Shown: piece after piece, positions 9,354-24,082 of the stretch
How positions within the stretch are numbered: the stretch's first letter is position 1
Layout: each line of letters starts with the position of its first letter
Assembly (NCBI RefSeq): GCF_002075345.1
Contig: NZ_NAEW01000001.1
Span: forward strand, 186,001-250,000
Length of the DNA stretch: 64,000 bases
Direction: 5' to 3'
From: Citrobacter braakii
GTDB taxonomy: Bacteria > Pseudomonadota > Gammaproteobacteria > Enterobacterales > Enterobacteriaceae
The notes under the pieces: generated by a model
The model's database searches: none
What the model saw: only the letters and a program-made list of their open reading frames with translations
What the model was told of the DNA's origin: nothing
Position numbers and translations under genes: made by a program

Positions 9354-10514
9354 CTAGCCGGCTACGGCCTTGTTTTTATCCTGCTTAACGGGCGGTTTAC
9401 CCGAAAAGAGAAACTTCAGCACCGGTATGCGTAAATGGATTTCGTACAGTATTACCGCAATCCCAACCACAAACAGCAGACCGCAGAGAAAACCCAGCAG
9501 ATTCGATGTGATATGCGGTGTGATGTAAGCGCCAAAAAACAGCGTTAACGGGTGGTGCACCAGATAGATAAACAGCGACGCGTTGACAAAATAGGTCACG
9601 CGGGCAGACTGGAAATTAAGCAAACGGTGACCCAACGAAAAGACGACGTTCACCATCCACAGTCCCATGACCATGGTAATGACATATTCGGTTTCATACA
9701 TCCAGGCATCGCCGTTGCCATAACGCTGATTGAGCAGGTATGCCACAAATGCGAATGCAGCACCGAGCGTGCAACCGCGTGACGGTGTGGTAAACAGCGC
9801 TTTCAGATTCGGGTTGATAAACGCCAGTGCGCCGAGGATAAAGAACGGCGCATAGAACAGCGTTTGCATAACGATAAAATTGAACATGCCATCGCTGAGA
9901 ATCGAAGGGTAGAGGATGAAAATTGTCCTTCTGACGGCAGCGTAACCGACACCTAACAAGATGAAAATCAGCGATAATTTAGTCATCGACACCGCCGGGG
10001 CACTGGCGGCGTCACTACGCGTCAGTCTGTTTTTCATCTGGGTGAACACCCACATGCTCACGGTCGTTAATACGACCAGAACCAGTAAAAACCACAGATG
10101 GGAAATCAGCTCCCAGGCCAGCGCATTGTATTTATCGTAGCCGCTGAGAGTATGCCAACTGTCTGCTTTTCCCTTTACGTATTGCAGCATGATAAATTGC
10201 GGCAGCGTAAGTAATGGAATCGCGGTCAGCATCGGGATCCCCACGCGTTCTACACGCACCTTCCACCAGCGCTTTAGTGGATAGCGCAAAAATAGCATGT
10301 AGGAAAAATAACCCGAAATGACAAAGAAGACTTGCATGCGAAAAGCATGGATAAAGTCGTTAAACAGGGTCAACCACCACGACGGTTCCGCGCTGTTCAC
10401 GTGCCAGGTGTGGGTCGAGTAAATCAATGAAATATGGAATGGGATCCCTAACAACATTAGCCAGGCACGGATGGAGTCAAGAAAATATTCGCGTGGTGGT
10501 GATACAGAGCTCAT
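9354..10514 (-). CDS. opgC: Glucan succinyltransferase OpgC
   Basis: Inner-membrane acyltransferase of the type 3 family, 386 aa with about ten transmembrane segments, that adds succinyl groups to osmoregulated periplasmic glucans. Conserved start [33 protein letters not shown] holds the family His near residue 27. Divergent from opgGH with 253 bases between; it serves the same polymer. C-terminus is basic and cytoplasmic ([14 protein letters not shown]). Confidence 0.95.
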   Translation of the reverse strand: MSSVSPPREYFLDSIRAWLMLLGIPFHISLIYSTHTWHVNSAEPSWWLTLFNDFIHAFRMQVFFVISGYFSYMLFLRYPLKRWWKVRVERVGIPMLTAIPLLTLPQFIMLQYVKGKADSWHTLSGYDKYNALAWELISHLWFLLVLVVLTTVSMWVFTQMKNRLTRSDAASAPAVSMTKLSLIFILLGVGYAAVRRTIFILYPSILSDGMFNFIVMQTLFYAPFFILGALAFINPNLKALFTTPSRGCTLGAAFAFVAYLLNQRYGNGDAWMYETEYVITMVMGLWMVNVVFSLGHRLLNFQSARVTYFVNASLFIYLVHHPLTLFFGAYITPHITSNLLGFLCGLLFVVGIAVILYEIHLRIPVLKFLFSGKPPVKQDKNKAVAG

Positions 10515-10662
10515 AGACAGTTATGTATTCTCAGACTTTTCGTCTTATCCCTAAGACGAATAATGGTTACATTCGAGGGCAACCCTACACGAAGTCCAAC
10601 AACCTGTCTCCAGGATAAGCACGCAAAGTGAAAACAGGTAGTTGAACCTGATTAAACCATGA

Positions 10663-14842
<4,180 letters not shown>

Positions 14843-14858
14843 GCGTTATGTAACGTGA

Positions 14859-14887
14859 AAATACCGGCCTGGTGCCGGTATTTTTTT
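14859..14887 (+). terminator. Terminator after opgGH
   Basis: The stem AAATACCGGC pairs with GCCGGTATTT around CTGGT, with a T-run of seven, 16 bases after the opgH stop. Confidence 0.92.
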
Positions 14888-14917
14888 ATACTAAATAAAA
14901 GAGCCGTGAGGTATCAG

Positions 14918-15145
14918 GTGCGAATATTGGCAGTGGCAATCATGGTGTGCTTGCTGAGCGGATGCGGCAGTATTATTAGCCGAACTATCCCAGGGCAAGG
15001 GCACGGAAACCAATACTATCCTGGCGTGCAATGGGATGTCCGGGACTCCGCGTGGCGCTACGTCACCATCCTCGACCTGCCATTTTCGCTGGTGTTTGAT
15101 ACCTTGCTGCTCCCGCTCGACATTCACCATGGACCTTACGAGTAA
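14918..15145 (+). CDS. yceK: Small lipoprotein YceK
   Basis: Predicted 75-aa lipoprotein (DUF1375) with signal peptide and lipobox LLSGC, then GSIISRTIPGQGHGNQYYPG as in E. coli YceK. The start is a GTG (GTGCGAATATTG) that gives exactly the E. coli length; the upstream in-frame ATG would begin inside the opgH terminator. Function unknown. It meets msyB tail to tail with one base between the stops. Confidence 0.88.
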   Translation: MRILAVAIMVCLLSGCGSIISRTIPGQGHGNQYYPGVQWDVRDSAWRYVTILDLPFSLVFDTLLLPLDIHHGPYE

Positions 15146-15146
15146 G

Positions 15147-15524
15147 CTATCGCTCATCCCATTCATCGGCCGCGGTCTGACCCTCTTCGGTATCCAGGGG
15201 AGGTTCCAACTGGAATTCACCTTCATCCCATTCGTGAAGCGTGTTTTCTTCCTGCCACTCCTGACGGATCTCAATTTCATCATAGTCGCCATCAAAAACG
15301 CTTTGGGCCGCTTCACCACTCAGCATTGGCAGGCATTCACCCTCGCCCTCATCCTCATCAGCAAAGAATTCCGCCTGCCACATAATGTCACCATCCTGTA
15401 GCACGTATTTTTGTACGCTTAGCTGTTGAACGCTGGCTTCGTCGGGCTCAAGGTCAGGGTTATCAGCCAGAAATTCTTCACGAGCGGCATCAATGGCTTC
15501 TTCCAGCGTGGCATACATGGTCAT
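15147..15524 (-). CDS. msyB: Acidic protein MsyB
   Basis: Very acidic cytoplasmic protein of 125 aa, isolated in E. coli as a multicopy suppressor of secretion defects (secY, secA). Nearly a third of the residues are Asp or Glu. The start is MTMYATLEEAIDAAREEF, as in E. coli, with AGGGAGAC upstream; an in-frame ATG 78 bases earlier adds an unrelated extension. Role under native expression is uncertain. Confidence 0.93.
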   Translation of the reverse strand: MTMYATLEEAIDAAREEFLADNPDLEPDEASVQQLSVQKYVLQDGDIMWQAEFFADEDEGEGECLPMLSGEAAQSVFDGDYDEIEIRQEWQEENTLHEWDEGEFQLEPPLDTEEGQTAADEWDER

Positions 15525-15605
15525 CAGAGTCTCCCTTTGATTTAATGAAGTATTCAGGGAAATAATAGTTGATTCTCCGATATTGCAAGTATGAATGCAC
15601 AAAAA

Positions 15606-16826
15606 TCATCCCGTAGCCTCAGTGCTCCGGCGACGGCGCAGACTATTCCACGAGTAGAAAGCGTTAAACAGTACGACGCCCGCGGTCACGCAGAAGACGG
15701 CGCGAAAACCGTAGTTGGCGGAAATTGCCGCCCCCATTAACGGTCCCGTTACGTTACCGATATCGCGAAATGACTGGTTATAACTGAAAATACGCCCGGC
15801 GATCTGATTGGTTGAGTTATAGACCAGCAGCGTTTGTACTGCCGGGAGCAGAGCCCCATCAGCGGCCCCCAATAAAAAGCGCAGAACGGCAAGTTGCCAG
15901 GGCGATTGTACAAACGACATTGGAATAAGCAGCAGCACGGAGATGACCAGAGCAACAATCAGGATCTTCTCCGGGCCAATTCGGTCACCTAATTTGCCAA
16001 GTCGCGGGGCGCTAATTAACGCAGCCACGCCCGGTACGGAAGCAATCATCCCGCTGATAAAGGCGATGTTACTGACGTTGCCAGCCAACTCTCTAACGTA
16101 CAGCGTCAGAATTGGCGCGATGGACCCGGTTGCCACCTGGATTATCAGCGTTGTGACAAACAGGCTCAGCACCAGTTTGGGATTTTTTAACGAGGCCACG
16201 ACTTCGCGAATGTGCAGCATCTCTTTCTTGCTCACCGGTTGGAAACGTTCGCGAATAAAAAATAGCGTCAGGATAAAACAGAGCAGCAGTACGCTGGCGG
16301 TGATGAAAAATACCGGGCGTAGTCCGTACTGATCCGCGAGCAGCCCGCCTGCCAACGGTCCGAGCAGTGCGCCGCTGACGCCGCCGGTGGAAAGCGTTCC
16401 CAGCGCCCAGCCGCTTTTATTGCGCGGAACCTGGGTGGCGATGAGTGCATTGGCGTTGGGAATGAAACCGCCGAGCAGACCCAACATGGCACGCAGGACC
16501 AGGAACTGCCAGATATTTTGCGCCAGCCCCATCAGCAGCATCACAATCGCCATACCCAATGCGGAACGCAGCAGCATGATTTTTCGCCCTTTGCGATCGG
16601 CAAGTCCACCCCAGAAAGGAGAGGCGATGGCGGAAAAGAGAAAAGTGATGCTGAAGACCAGACCTGACCACATATTCAGGGCGCTATGACCCGTGACGCC
16701 GAGGCTCTCGACATAGAGGGGCAAAAAGGGCATAACCAGGCTAAATGCTGCACCGGTTAAAAAACAACCCAACCAGGCAACGGTGAGGTTGCGTTTCCAG
16801 TTTATGGGAGCATCTGAGGGTGACAT
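15606..16826 (-). CDS. mdtG: Multidrug efflux MFS transporter MdtG
   Basis: Twelve-helix major-facilitator drug/proton antiporter of 406 aa, close to the 408 aa of E. coli MdtG (YceE). The MFS signature between helices 2 and 3 is visible ([17 protein letters not shown], near residue 75). In E. coli it contributes to fosfomycin and deoxycholate tolerance and belongs to the marA/soxS/rob regulon. No marbox could be assigned with confidence in the 155 bases upstream. Confidence 0.94.
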   Translation of the reverse strand: MSPSDAPINWKRNLTVAWLGCFLTGAAFSLVMPFLPLYVESLGVTGHSALNMWSGLVFSITFLFSAIASPFWGGLADRKGRKIMLLRSALGMAIVMLLMGLAQNIWQFLVLRAMLGLLGGFIPNANALIATQVPRNKSGWALGTLSTGGVSGALLGPLAGGLLADQYGLRPVFFITASVLLLCFILTLFFIRERFQPVSKKEMLHIREVVASLKNPKLVLSLFVTTLIIQVATGSIAPILTLYVRELAGNVSNIAFISGMIASVPGVAALISAPRLGKLGDRIGPEKILIVALVISVLLLIPMSFVQSPWQLAVLRFLLGAADGALLPAVQTLLVYNSTNQIAGRIFSYNQSFRDIGNVTGPLMGAAISANYGFRAVFCVTAGVVLFNAFYSWNSLRRRRSTEATG

Positions 16827-16952
16827 AGCGTTCCGCAGTGTGGCGCGCTGTTTGCGCTATCGATTGAATATAAGCAAGCAGGCTAATTATGCGCCTGGTA
16901 GATAGTTGCTGCAATGCGGATAGCAGTTAAACCTAAAGCGGGCAGGGAAGGT

Positions 16953-16975
16953 GTTGCAGTCCGCAGGACTGCAAC
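16953..16975. repeat. Inverted repeat 3' of lpxL
   Basis: GTTGCAGTCC and GGACTGCAAC form a perfect ten-base-pair stem around GCA, seven bases after the lpxL stop in the minus direction. There is no T-run, so Rho-independent termination is not certain; it may protect the mRNA 3' end. Confidence 0.6.
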
Positions 16976-16981
16976 CGTGCT

Positions 16982-17902
16982 TTAGTACAGGGAAGGTGAA
17001 CCTTCAGGACGCGTCTTGAAACGACGGTGTAGCCACATGTACTGCTCTGGGGCCATCATGATGCATTGCTCAACAATCTTATTCATCCACGCAGCCGTAG
17101 TCTCCGCGTTGTCTAACGGCGGTGAACACTCCGGAGGCAGCATAATCAATTGATAACCTTTACCGTCAGGCTTGCGGCGAGGAACAAACGGTACCAGGCA
17201 GGCATTCGACATGCGTGAAAGCATCCAGGTCCCGGAGGTTGTTGCGGCCTGTTCAACAGCAAAAAGCGGGACAAATACGCTGGCGCGGGGACCGTAGTCA
17301 TGATCCGGCGCGTACCAGACCACTTCGCCTTTTTTCAACGCTTTAATCATTCCTTTCAGGTCTTTACGATCGAGCATGGATTTATTAGAGCGCATACGGC
17401 CCCAGGTTTGTAGCCAGTCGAGCAGTGGGTTGTCGTTAGGGCGATATACGCCTATCCCCGGCTCCTGCAAACCAAACTGACGCGCACCCAGTTCAAGGGT
17501 CAGAAAGTGCAGACCCACTAACAAAATTCCCCGTTTTTGCGCCTGAACGTCGCGGATATGTTCCATCCCGATAACTTCCGTCCAGCGTGAAATGCGCTTG
17601 TCAGACCAAAACCAGGCCATTCCGGTTTCCATCACGCCCATGCCCACGGACTCGAAGTTCTTGATGATCATCTGCTGGCGTTCCTGCTCGCTCATTTGCG
17701 GGAAGCACAGTTCCAGATTACGGGAAACAATTTTTGCCCGACGTTTCATCAAACGTAATGCCAGACGACCTAATGCGCAGCCCAACTTGTAAAGAATCGG
17801 GTAGGGTAACTGCACGATTAACCAAAGGATGCCAATGCCCAGCCAGGTTAACCAATAACGTGGATGCAGTAACGCAGCCGAAAACTTGGGTAAATTCGTC
17901 AT
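16982..17902 (-). CDS. lpxL: Kdo2-lipid IVA lauroyltransferase
   Basis: Inner-membrane late acyltransferase of lipid A synthesis, transferring laurate from acyl-ACP to Kdo2-lipid IVA. 306 aa from [17 protein letters not shown], the E. coli length; a 20-residue upstream extension is not conserved. The catalytic H-x4-E motif is present ([10 protein letters not shown], near residue 132). Divergent from trhO; the 219-base gap between them holds both promoters. Confidence 0.96.
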   Translation of the reverse strand: MTNLPKFSAALLHPRYWLTWLGIGILWLIVQLPYPILYKLGCALGRLALRLMKRRAKIVSRNLELCFPQMSEQERQQMIIKNFESVGMGVMETGMAWFWSDKRISRWTEVIGMEHIRDVQAQKRGILLVGLHFLTLELGARQFGLQEPGIGVYRPNDNPLLDWLQTWGRMRSNKSMLDRKDLKGMIKALKKGEVVWYAPDHDYGPRASVFVPLFAVEQAATTSGTWMLSRMSNACLVPFVPRRKPDGKGYQLIMLPPECSPPLDNAETTAAWMNKIVEQCIMMAPEQYMWLHRRFKTRPEGSPSLY

Positions 17903-18121
17903 GTCTATCCTGTCTTCAAACGACCAATTGCCTGTATTGTCGCATTTTTTCGCGCATATCAAAAATTTGTGACGGGAGAACGGTGATTAAACCAGCAATT
18001 GTTGTTGCACTTTTATATTGGAGTAAGAAATGTAGCGTAAAATGTGTGGATGTAAATTGGCGGTGTTTGCTTTATTATGCCGCCGATTTTCATTTTTCCC
18101 TATTTGCAGGATACGTACACC

Positions 18122-19174
18122 ATGCCAGTGTTACACAACCGCATTTCGAACGATGCGCTCAAAGCCAAAATGTTGGCTGAGACCGAGCCACGCACGACGA
18201 TCTCATTCTATAAATATTTCACCATCGCCAATCCTCAGCACACGCGTGATGCGCTGTACCAGATGTTCACTGCATTGAACGTCTTCGGGCGCGTTTATCT
18301 TGCCCATGAAGGAATCAATGCGCAAATCAGCGTACCGCAAAGCAACGTCGAGGCATTCCGCCAGCAGCTTTATGCGTTTGATCCCGCATTCGCCGGGTTA
18401 CGTCTGAATATCGCGCTGGATGATGATGGTAAATCGTTCTGGGTGCTGCGTATGAAAGTGCGTGAACGCATCGTGGCGGATGGTATTGACGATCCGCAAT
18501 TTGACGCCAGCAACGTAGGTGATTACCTGAAGGCGGCGGAAGTAAACGCCATGCTGGACGATCCTGACGCGGTATTCATTGATATGCGCAACCACTATGA
18601 ATATGAAGTGGGCCATTTCGAGAATGCGCTAGAAATCCCGGCAGACACGTTCCGCGACCAGTTACCGAAAGCCGTTGAAATGATGCAGGCGCATAAAGAT
18701 AAAAAAATCGTTATGTATTGCACGGGCGGGATCCGTTGTGAGAAAGCCAGCGCCTGGATGAAACACAACGGATTTAGCAAAGTCTGGCACATTGAGGGCG
18801 GTATTATTGAATATGCCCGCAAGGCACGTGAACAGGGGCTTCCTGTACGTTTTGTCGGTAAAAACTTCGTTTTTGATGAGCGTATGGGCGAAAGGATTTC
18901 TGAAGATGTTATTGCGCATTGTCATCAGTGCGGAACGGCGTGCGACAGCCATACTAATTGCAAAAATGATGGCTGCCATCTGTTGTTTATCCAGTGTCCG
19001 GCCTGCGCGCAGAAGTATAACGGCTGCTGTAGCGAGTTGTGTAGCGAAGAGAGTAAGTTGCCGGAAGAAGAGCAACGTCGTCTGCGCGCCGGACGTGAAA
19101 ATGGCAACAAAATATTTAATAAGTCACGCGGTCGCCTGAATACCAAACTGGGTATTCCGGACCCTGCGCAATAG
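18122..19174 (+). CDS. trhO: tRNA uridine(34) hydroxylase TrhO
   Basis: Rhodanese-domain enzyme (350 aa, former YceA) that makes 5-hydroxyuridine at position 34 of several tRNAs. N-terminal acylphosphatase-like domain (1-95); rhodanese domain about 130-225 with the catalytic Cys in [16 protein letters not shown]-terminal Cys-rich zinc-binding tail from about 255 ([22 protein letters not shown]). The start at ATGCCAGTG gives the family length; a longer frame begins 45 bases upstream. Confidence 0.95.
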   Translation: MPVLHNRISNDALKAKMLAETEPRTTISFYKYFTIANPQHTRDALYQMFTALNVFGRVYLAHEGINAQISVPQSNVEAFRQQLYAFDPAFAGLRLNIALDDDGKSFWVLRMKVRERIVADGIDDPQFDASNVGDYLKAAEVNAMLDDPDAVFIDMRNHYEYEVGHFENALEIPADTFRDQLPKAVEMMQAHKDKKIVMYCTGGIRCEKASAWMKHNGFSKVWHIEGGIIEYARKAREQGLPVRFVGKNFVFDERMGERISEDVIAHCHQCGTACDSHTNCKNDGCHLLFIQCPACAQKYNGCCSELCSEESKLPEEEQRRLRAGRENGNKIFNKSRGRLNTKLGIPDPAQ

Positions 19175-19180
19175 TCATCA

Positions 19181-19212
19181 TGCCGGATGGCGGCTTTAGC
19201 CCCATCCGGCAA
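19181..19212. repeat. REP-type extragenic palindrome
   Basis: GCCGGATGGCGGCTTTAGCC is followed by CCATCCGGCA, matching the enterobacterial REP consensus (GCCGGATG with a CGGC bulge). It lies in the gap between the convergent genes trhO and yceI, the usual place for such elements. Confidence 0.85.
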
Positions 19213-19220
19213 CTCATACG

Positions 19221-19796
19221 TTACTTCTGTTGGACGCCTTCCACTGAGATGATCAGATCGACTTCCTGAGACGTCGGGCCGAGATCGGTGGTGATGTTGA
19301 AGTCCTTCAGCTTAATTTTACCTTCTGCTTCAAAACCCGCACGCGTGCCACCCCACGGATCGCCGCCCTGACCGATCAGCTTCGCATCCAGCGTAACCGG
19401 TTTGGTGACGCCGTTCAGGGTGAGATTACCGGTGATATCCAGGTCGTTCCCCTCTTTCTTCACGCTGGTAGAGCTAAAGGTCGCCTGCGGGAATTTGGCC
19501 ACGTTAAGGAAATCTGCGCTGCGCAGGTGCTTGTCGCGTTCGGCGTGATTGGTGTCAACGCTGTTGGTTTTGATGGTGACGTTAACCTTATCGGCTGCGG
19601 GATTTTTCTCATCAAAGGTAAAAGTCCCGTCGAAATCTTTAAATGTGCCGTACAGCCAACTGTAACCCAGGTGCTGAATACGGAAATTAACAAAGGCATG
19701 CTGTCCTTCTTTGTCAATTTTGTAATCTGCCGCCACGGCTGACCCGGTGGTGAATAACAGAGAGGCGAGTGTAAGTCCCAGCAGGTTTTTTTTCAT
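19221..19796 (-). CDS. yceI: Periplasmic YceI-family protein
   Basis: Secreted lipocalin-like beta-barrel of 191 aa; homologues bind a polyisoprenoid. Signal peptide [23 protein letters not shown], then [27 protein letters not shown] as in the family. The start at MKKN gives the E. coli length. In E. coli it is induced by high pH and osmolarity. One base separates it from yceJ, so they form an operon; YceJ is a b561-type cytochrome, which suggests a joint redox or quinone-related role, not shown here. Confidence 0.94.
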   Translation of the reverse strand: MKKNLLGLTLASLLFTTGSAVAADYKIDKEGQHAFVNFRIQHLGYSWLYGTFKDFDGTFTFDEKNPAADKVNVTIKTNSVDTNHAERDKHLRSADFLNVAKFPQATFSSTSVKKEGNDLDITGNLTLNGVTKPVTLDAKLIGQGGDPWGGTRAGFEAEGKIKLKDFNITTDLGPTSQEVDLIISVEGVQQK

Positions 19797-19797
19797 T

Positions 19798-20364
19798 TTA
19801 AGCTCCATAGTCAGATGACGATTTTCCCAACATGCGATTCAGGGTATCGTCGTTATCGATAAAGTGATGTTTCAGGGCCATCAGTCCGTGCAGAAGCGAT
19901 AAAACCACCACGGTCCACGCAAGCCACAGGTGCAGACTACCGGCGAGGTCGGCCTGAGCGCCCGCATTGGCAAGGGTGGCAGGAATGTCGAACCAACCAA
20001 ATACGCTTATCGCTTTGCCATCAGCGGTGGAAATCAAATACCCGCTGATGACAATTGAAAAGAGCAATGTGTATAGCGCGAGGTGACCCAGTGCCGCCGC
20101 GATGCGGGTGAAACGGGAATAACTTGCCAGCGCAGGAGGAGGAGGGGAGATCAACCGCCAGACGACGCGGATAACCAGCCCCATCATAAGCACAACGCCG
20201 ATGCTTTTATGCAGTTCAGGGGCCTGGTGATACCAGCCGTCGTAATAGCTAAGCGTGACCATCCACAATCCCAGCGCAAACATGCCATATACAGCAATCG
20301 CAATCAGCCAGTGTAAAGCGGCAGACACCACGCCATAGCGTTGTGGAGTATTATTGAATTGCAT
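19798..20364 (-). CDS. yceJ: Cytochrome b561-type membrane protein YceJ
   Basis: Inner-membrane di-haem-type cytochrome b561 family, 188 aa with four helices. Haem-ligand histidines are visible in [13 protein letters not shown] (near 17), [11 protein letters not shown] (near 50), the [11 protein letters not shown] helix (near 146) and [12 protein letters not shown] (near 160). The start [11 protein letters not shown] gives the E. coli length; a longer upstream frame of 34 codons is not conserved. First gene of yceJI. Confidence 0.92.
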   Translation of the reverse strand: MQFNNTPQRYGVVSAALHWLIAIAVYGMFALGLWMVTLSYYDGWYHQAPELHKSIGVVLMMGLVIRVVWRLISPPPPALASYSRFTRIAAALGHLALYTLLFSIVISGYLISTADGKAISVFGWFDIPATLANAGAQADLAGSLHLWLAWTVVVLSLLHGLMALKHHFIDNDDTLNRMLGKSSSDYGA

Positions 20365-20626
20365 AAGTGCACCGTTAGATATTTCAGAAGTGAATGAAAA
20401 TGGCGCGTAAAAGACATTAATGCAACTAATAAATAACAATAATGGTGATATTTGTTTTTGATTCAATAAAATTGATTGAATTATGAAGTAATCATCAAGG
20501 AATTAGTAGGGGTGGATGACATTAAGGCTTGGTTTCTGGGTGTTTAAGGTATTTTTCTTGTTCAGTTAATTGCAATGAAAATTAAATTAATATCAGTTTA
20601 TGTCAATTAGTGTCAGTGTTGCGGAT

Positions 20627-20740
20627 TCAGAAAAACATAATATATATCACATCCATAATTGCCAGCAGCGACCATAAAATAATGTAGAGCATAAGATGCT
20701 CGCGAATATTATTAACCAGATAGTGAAAGATGCGGCGCAT
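20627..20740 (-). CDS. yceO: Small membrane protein YceO
   Basis: A 37-codon frame reading [20 protein letters not shown] and ending [11 protein letters not shown], nearly the same as the C-terminal part of the 46-aa E. coli YceO at this locus. One hydrophobic helix (about 17-35) after a basic N-terminus. In E. coli it is linked to biofilm and acid phenotypes, without a defined mechanism. An ATG nine residues further upstream, as in E. coli, is not seen. Confidence 0.75.
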   Translation of the reverse strand: MRRIFHYLVNNIREHLMLYIILWSLLAIMDVIYIMFF

Positions 20741-20762
20741 CAACGTTATTCCTGTCATTAAA

Positions 20763-20786
20763 AATGGCCTCACCAACGAGGCCATT
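20763..20786 (-). terminator. Terminator after solA
   Basis: AATGGCCTC pairs with GAGGCCATT around ACCAAC, seven bases 3' of the solA stop on the minus strand. The downstream T-stretch is short (TTTTTA). Confidence 0.75.
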
Positions 20787-20792
20787 CATTTA

Positions 20793-21911
20793 TTATCGCT
20801 TAAAACGACTTAGCCTGAAGGGCGTCAGGTCAAAGTCAGACGATTTGTTCTGGGCGAAGTCTGCCGCAATCTCTCCGAGGACGGAGGCAAACTTAAAGCC
20901 ATGTCCGCTCAGCCCGGTGATGATCAGCGTGTTGTCATGCTCCGGTAGAGTATCAATAATAAAGTCTTCATCTGGTGAGTTATCATAGGTGCAGGACGCA
21001 CCGTGCAGACAGCAGCCCACGCCTGGCAGAATTGTGCGCAGGAATGGGAAGGCTTCAGAACCATCGCTGGCTACAGCGGCAAACGGCTTGCGCTCTTCTG
21101 CCGAATGAATTACCTGTCCGCCATTGTGTTTACCAATTTTTAGCTCGTCGTTTTCTGCCGGGAAACCGTAGAATTGATCGCCATTTGGTAGCTCCCCGGT
21201 GAAGGCAGGGAAGTTATTCTTAACGCTGAAACGCCCATCGGCTTGATACCAGGCGAACACTTTGCGTACCGGTTGTATCGGTAGTTCAGGGACTAATGCC
21301 TGTACCCAGGTTCCGGCGCTGATCACCGCTTTTTGCGCGTGATAGTCACCATCGGCGGTTTCTACCGTGACGCCATCATCACTATGACGAATTGCGCTGA
21401 CCGGGCATTTAAATAGCTGCGCACAGCCTGCTTCTTCCGCCAGACGGATCCAGGTTTTAATCGCTAACTCACTACGTAAAAAACCAGACTCCGCTTCAAA
21501 CAAACCGATATAGTTTTCAGGTACGCGAATCTCTGGCCAGCGCGCCATAATGGCTGCTGCATCCAGTTGTTCAACATTGAGTTGCCACTGTTTTGCGCTT
21601 TGCGCCGCGGTCGCTAAGAAGGTTGAATTTGCCGGACCAAGGTTGATGACACCAGAGCGCACAAAAATCGGCTCTTCATTTTGGGTGGATAATTCATCCC
21701 ATAATGTTTGCGCACGCAGCACCAGCGGAACATATTTTTCACCTTCGCCATAGGCATGACGAATTAATCGAGTGTCGCCGTGGTGGCTGCCCTGCTGATG
21801 CGGTGGCATATGCGCATCGATCATCAGAACCTTCAGACCGGCGCGAGTGGCATAGTATCCGGCTGCGGCGCCCACGGAACCGCTGCCAATTATGATTAAG
21901 TCGTATTTCAT
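20793..21911 (-). CDS. solA: N-methyl-L-tryptophan oxidase SolA
   Basis: Sarcosine-oxidase-type flavoenzyme of 372 aa that demethylates N-methyltryptophan with release of formaldehyde and hydrogen peroxide. The dinucleotide-binding motif [19 protein letters not shown] is at residues 7-25. The cysteine that carries covalent FAD in this family lies in [11 protein letters not shown] near residue 308, and the C-terminal [10 protein letters not shown] is conserved. Single gene between yceO and bssS. Confidence 0.95.
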   Translation of the reverse strand: MKYDLIIIGSGSVGAAAGYYATRAGLKVLMIDAHMPPHQQGSHHGDTRLIRHAYGEGEKYVPLVLRAQTLWDELSTQNEEPIFVRSGVINLGPANSTFLATAAQSAKQWQLNVEQLDAAAIMARWPEIRVPENYIGLFEAESGFLRSELAIKTWIRLAEEAGCAQLFKCPVSAIRHSDDGVTVETADGDYHAQKAVISAGTWVQALVPELPIQPVRKVFAWYQADGRFSVKNNFPAFTGELPNGDQFYGFPAENDELKIGKHNGGQVIHSAEERKPFAAVASDGSEAFPFLRTILPGVGCCLHGASCTYDNSPDEDFIIDTLPEHDNTLIITGLSGHGFKFASVLGEIAADFAQNKSSDFDLTPFRLSRFKR

Positions 21912-21981
21912 CCGCTTCTCTCTGCAATCGCGATAGTAGCAGGGTAAATAAGTGACCCGGAATATTCAACCTGGAAATAAG

Positions 21982-22004
21982 AAAGGCACCGGAAAGGTGC
22001 CTTT
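21982..22004. terminator. Terminator between bssS and solA
   Basis: AAAGGCACC pairs with GGTGCCTTT around GGAAA. It ends bssS (minus strand), whose stop is 22 bases away. Confidence 0.88.
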
Positions 22005-22025
22005 TGATGGTTGGATGTATCAGAT

Positions 22026-22280
22026 TTAATGTCGCTGATACTCATTTACCTGGTAATCGCCGGATTCAATTTTAGCGATTCCTGCTTCTAATATCGAAAT
22101 AAATTGCCTGGCAACATCAGTGGTTAACCAGAGCGTTTGACCAACTTCAGTCCCATCCGGGTCTGGACGATTCGGGGTCTGGTAGTGCAAACGCAGCATC
22201 AGCGCATCGTAGCTATCAACAGTGCTGATGTCCCATCCTACTAACGGATGAGTCTGAATGACTTCATTATTCTTTTCCAT
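22026..22280 (-). CDS. bssS: Biofilm regulator BssS
   Basis: Small cytoplasmic protein of 84 aa, nearly identical to E. coli BssS (YceP): MEKNNEVIQTHPLVGWDIST and ending YQVNEYQRH. In E. coli it affects biofilm formation through indole and AI-2 signalling, with unknown biochemistry. Two adjacent ATG codons exist; the second gives the E. coli length. Confidence 0.94.
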   Translation of the reverse strand: MEKNNEVIQTHPLVGWDISTVDSYDALMLRLHYQTPNRPDPDGTEVGQTLWLTTDVARQFISILEAGIAKIESGDYQVNEYQRH

Positions 22281-22619
22281 CATGCCCCCTAATTCGTGTT
22301 ACTAGACAACGGTTTTCGAGGTTCAATGCGTTTTTTCTGAAGCAACTTCAGTATATCAATAAATAAGGGTGTTCATTGAAAATTTAAAGAGGTAAGCACA
22401 TAAAATTTTCGTTTTCAGCGTTATCTGACTAACAAACCGACATGTTATTCATTTTTTTTAAGCATGTTGCACAATTATTTTGGTGTTGTGGTTAAAAGAT
22501 AGACAGGAATTTATTATTAAAATATCAGTTTGCCAGAAGGAATGAACTATTGATTAAAAGATGGTGTGTATAAAAAAGCCGGGGCGACCCGGCAAACAAA
22601 CATCATTGCATATCATTAT
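22281..22619. other. Intergenic region bssS-dinI
   Basis: This 339-base AT-rich stretch holds the bssS promoter region and the dinI terminator (22578-22593). No open frame of gene quality and no RNA-like fold besides the terminator was seen. Confidence 0.7.
22578..22593 (-). terminator. Terminator of dinI
   Basis: GCCGGG and CCCGGC pair around GCGA; on the minus strand the stem is followed by a run of six T. Confidence 0.92.
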
Positions 22620-22865
22620 TTATTCATTGATGAACCAGTCATCCGCGCTTTCCCAGGTCTCCTGGAGGATCTCGCTGATGCGTTCTTTATCCTCTTTGGT
22701 GGCACCAATAACCGACAGATTGTTTGCGCCGGCATAACGGACGGTAACGTTACCTTCGTTATCCGGAAAATGGTGCTGAATACGGCGGGAGAGTTCACCT
22801 GCCAGCGCGTCAATTGCACCAGCAGGTAAAGGTGAAGTTTTGGCAATAGTGACTTCAATACGCAT
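22620..22865 (-). CDS. dinI: DNA-damage-inducible protein I
   Basis: Acidic 81-aa protein that stabilises RecA filaments and slows UmuD cleavage late in the SOS response. MRIEVTIAKTSPLPAGAIDAL and the acidic C-terminal helix ILQETWESADDWFINE match the E. coli protein. A LexA operator lies directly upstream. Confidence 0.97.
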   Translation of the reverse strand: MRIEVTIAKTSPLPAGAIDALAGELSRRIQHHFPDNEGNVTVRYAGANNLSVIGATKEDKERISEILQETWESADDWFINE

Positions 22866-22886
22866 AGTAGCCCCCTGTGGAATATA

Positions 22887-22902
22887 CTGTTTATTTATAC
22901 AG
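22887..22902. promoter_or_regulatory. LexA operator of dinI
   Basis: CTGTTTATTTATACAG fits the SOS box CTG-N10-CAG with an AT-rich centre, 22 bases before the dinI start. Confidence 0.93.
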
Positions 22903-22930
22903 TTATTCTCGCCAGTTGGCTACACTTTTT

Positions 22931-23977
22931 TTAGCTTTTCACGGACCAGTGTACCGTTTCGCCACCCAGGAAAGGCACCAGCGTATCATCTTGCAGCGCA
23001 ATGCTCTCCGGGACTTTGTGCTCCACGCGTTCCAGCTCAATAAAGGTTTCATTTACCGGCAAACCGTAGAACTGTGGGCCATTGAGTGAGCAGAAGGCTT
23101 CAAAATGGTCCAGTGCATTCATCTCTTCAAACACGGTGGCATAACTGCCCAGTGCGGTCGGCGCATTAAAGCAGCCCGCACAGCCACAGCTTGACTCTTT
23201 GCGATGACGCGCATGCGGCGCTGAGTCGGTACCGAGGAAGGCGCGGTTAAACCCGCTGGCGACCAGCTCACGCAGCGCCTGTTGATGGACGTTACGTTTG
23301 AGGATCGGCAGGCAGTACAGATGAGGGCGAATCCCGCCGACCAGCATGTGGTTGCGGTTAAACATCAGGTGCTGCGGCGTAATGGTCGCCGCCAGAAGGT
23401 CATTGCCGTCGCGCACGTATTCGGCAGCATCTTTAGTCGTGATATGTTCGAACACCACTTTCAGCGCAGTTAAACGCTGACGCAGTGGTTCCATTACCGT
23501 CTCAATAAAGCGCGCCTCGCGATCGAAAATATCGATATCCGCATGCGTCACTTCGCCGTGCACCAGCAGAGGCATACCCAATTTTTCCATCCGTTCCAGC
23601 ACTGGCATAATGGCATCAATAGAGGTTACGCCATGCGTCGAGTTGGTGGTGGCATTGGCCGGATAGAGTTTTGCGGCGGTGAACACGCCTTCGTTGAATC
23701 CACGTTCCAGCTCATTGGGATCCAGCGTATCCGTTAAGTAGCAGGTCATTAATGGCGTGAAGTCGTGTCCGGCAGGTACCGCGTCAAGAATTCGCTGGCG
23801 GTAAGCGATAGCCGCGTCCACCGTGGTGACGGGCGGAGCCAGGTTCGGCATGACAATGGCGCGGCCATAAACTTCGCTGGTATAGGGCACGACAGTTTTT
23901 AACATGTCGCCATCGCGAAAGTGAAGATGCCAGTCGTCTGGGCGGCGGATCTTTAAAACCTGGGATGGTGCAGTCAT
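22931..23977 (-). CDS. pyrC: Dihydroorotase PyrC
   Basis: Zinc enzyme of pyrimidine synthesis (348 aa) closing carbamoyl-aspartate to dihydroorotate. Metal ligands are visible: DDWHLHFRD near residue 15, the carbamylated Lys in [10 protein letters not shown] near 103, His in LLVHGEVTH near 140 and FEHITT near 178, and the catalytic Asp in [11 protein letters not shown] near 251. The start [13 protein letters not shown] gives the E. coli length. A PurR operator lies 50 bases upstream. Confidence 0.97.
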   Translation of the reverse strand: MTAPSQVLKIRRPDDWHLHFRDGDMLKTVVPYTSEVYGRAIVMPNLAPPVTTVDAAIAYRQRILDAVPAGHDFTPLMTCYLTDTLDPNELERGFNEGVFTAAKLYPANATTNSTHGVTSIDAIMPVLERMEKLGMPLLVHGEVTHADIDIFDREARFIETVMEPLRQRLTALKVVFEHITTKDAAEYVRDGNDLLAATITPQHLMFNRNHMLVGGIRPHLYCLPILKRNVHQQALRELVASGFNRAFLGTDSAPHARHRKESSCGCAGCFNAPTALGSYATVFEEMNALDHFEAFCSLNGPQFYGLPVNETFIELERVEHKVPESIALQDDTLVPFLGGETVHWSVKS

Positions 23978-24026
23978 CAATATGCTCCGGCTGAGGATAG
24001 TCTTTTTTGCCGGAAACAAAGGATAA

Positions 24027-24042
24027 GCGGAAACGTTTTCGT
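24027..24042. promoter_or_regulatory. PurR operator of pyrC
   Basis: On the minus strand it reads ACGAAAACGTTTCCGC, matching the PurR consensus ACGCAAACGTTTGCGT in the central AAACGTTT and at most flanking positions, and placed as in E. coli pyrC. Confidence 0.88.
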
Positions 24043-24056
24043 TTGCACGAAAAAAA

Positions 24057-24074
24057 AGGGCGCATCGGCGCCCT
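24057..24074 (-). terminator. Terminator of yceB
   Basis: AGGGCGC and GCGCCCT pair around ATCG; on the minus strand a T-run follows. It separates yceB from the pyrC promoter. Confidence 0.9.
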
Positions 24075-24082
24075 CTGTCATA

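Noticed and set aside
19181-19212. Palindrome considered as an attachment site
   Set aside because: It has the REP consensus and lies between convergent host genes; no integrase or second copy flanks a mobile element here.
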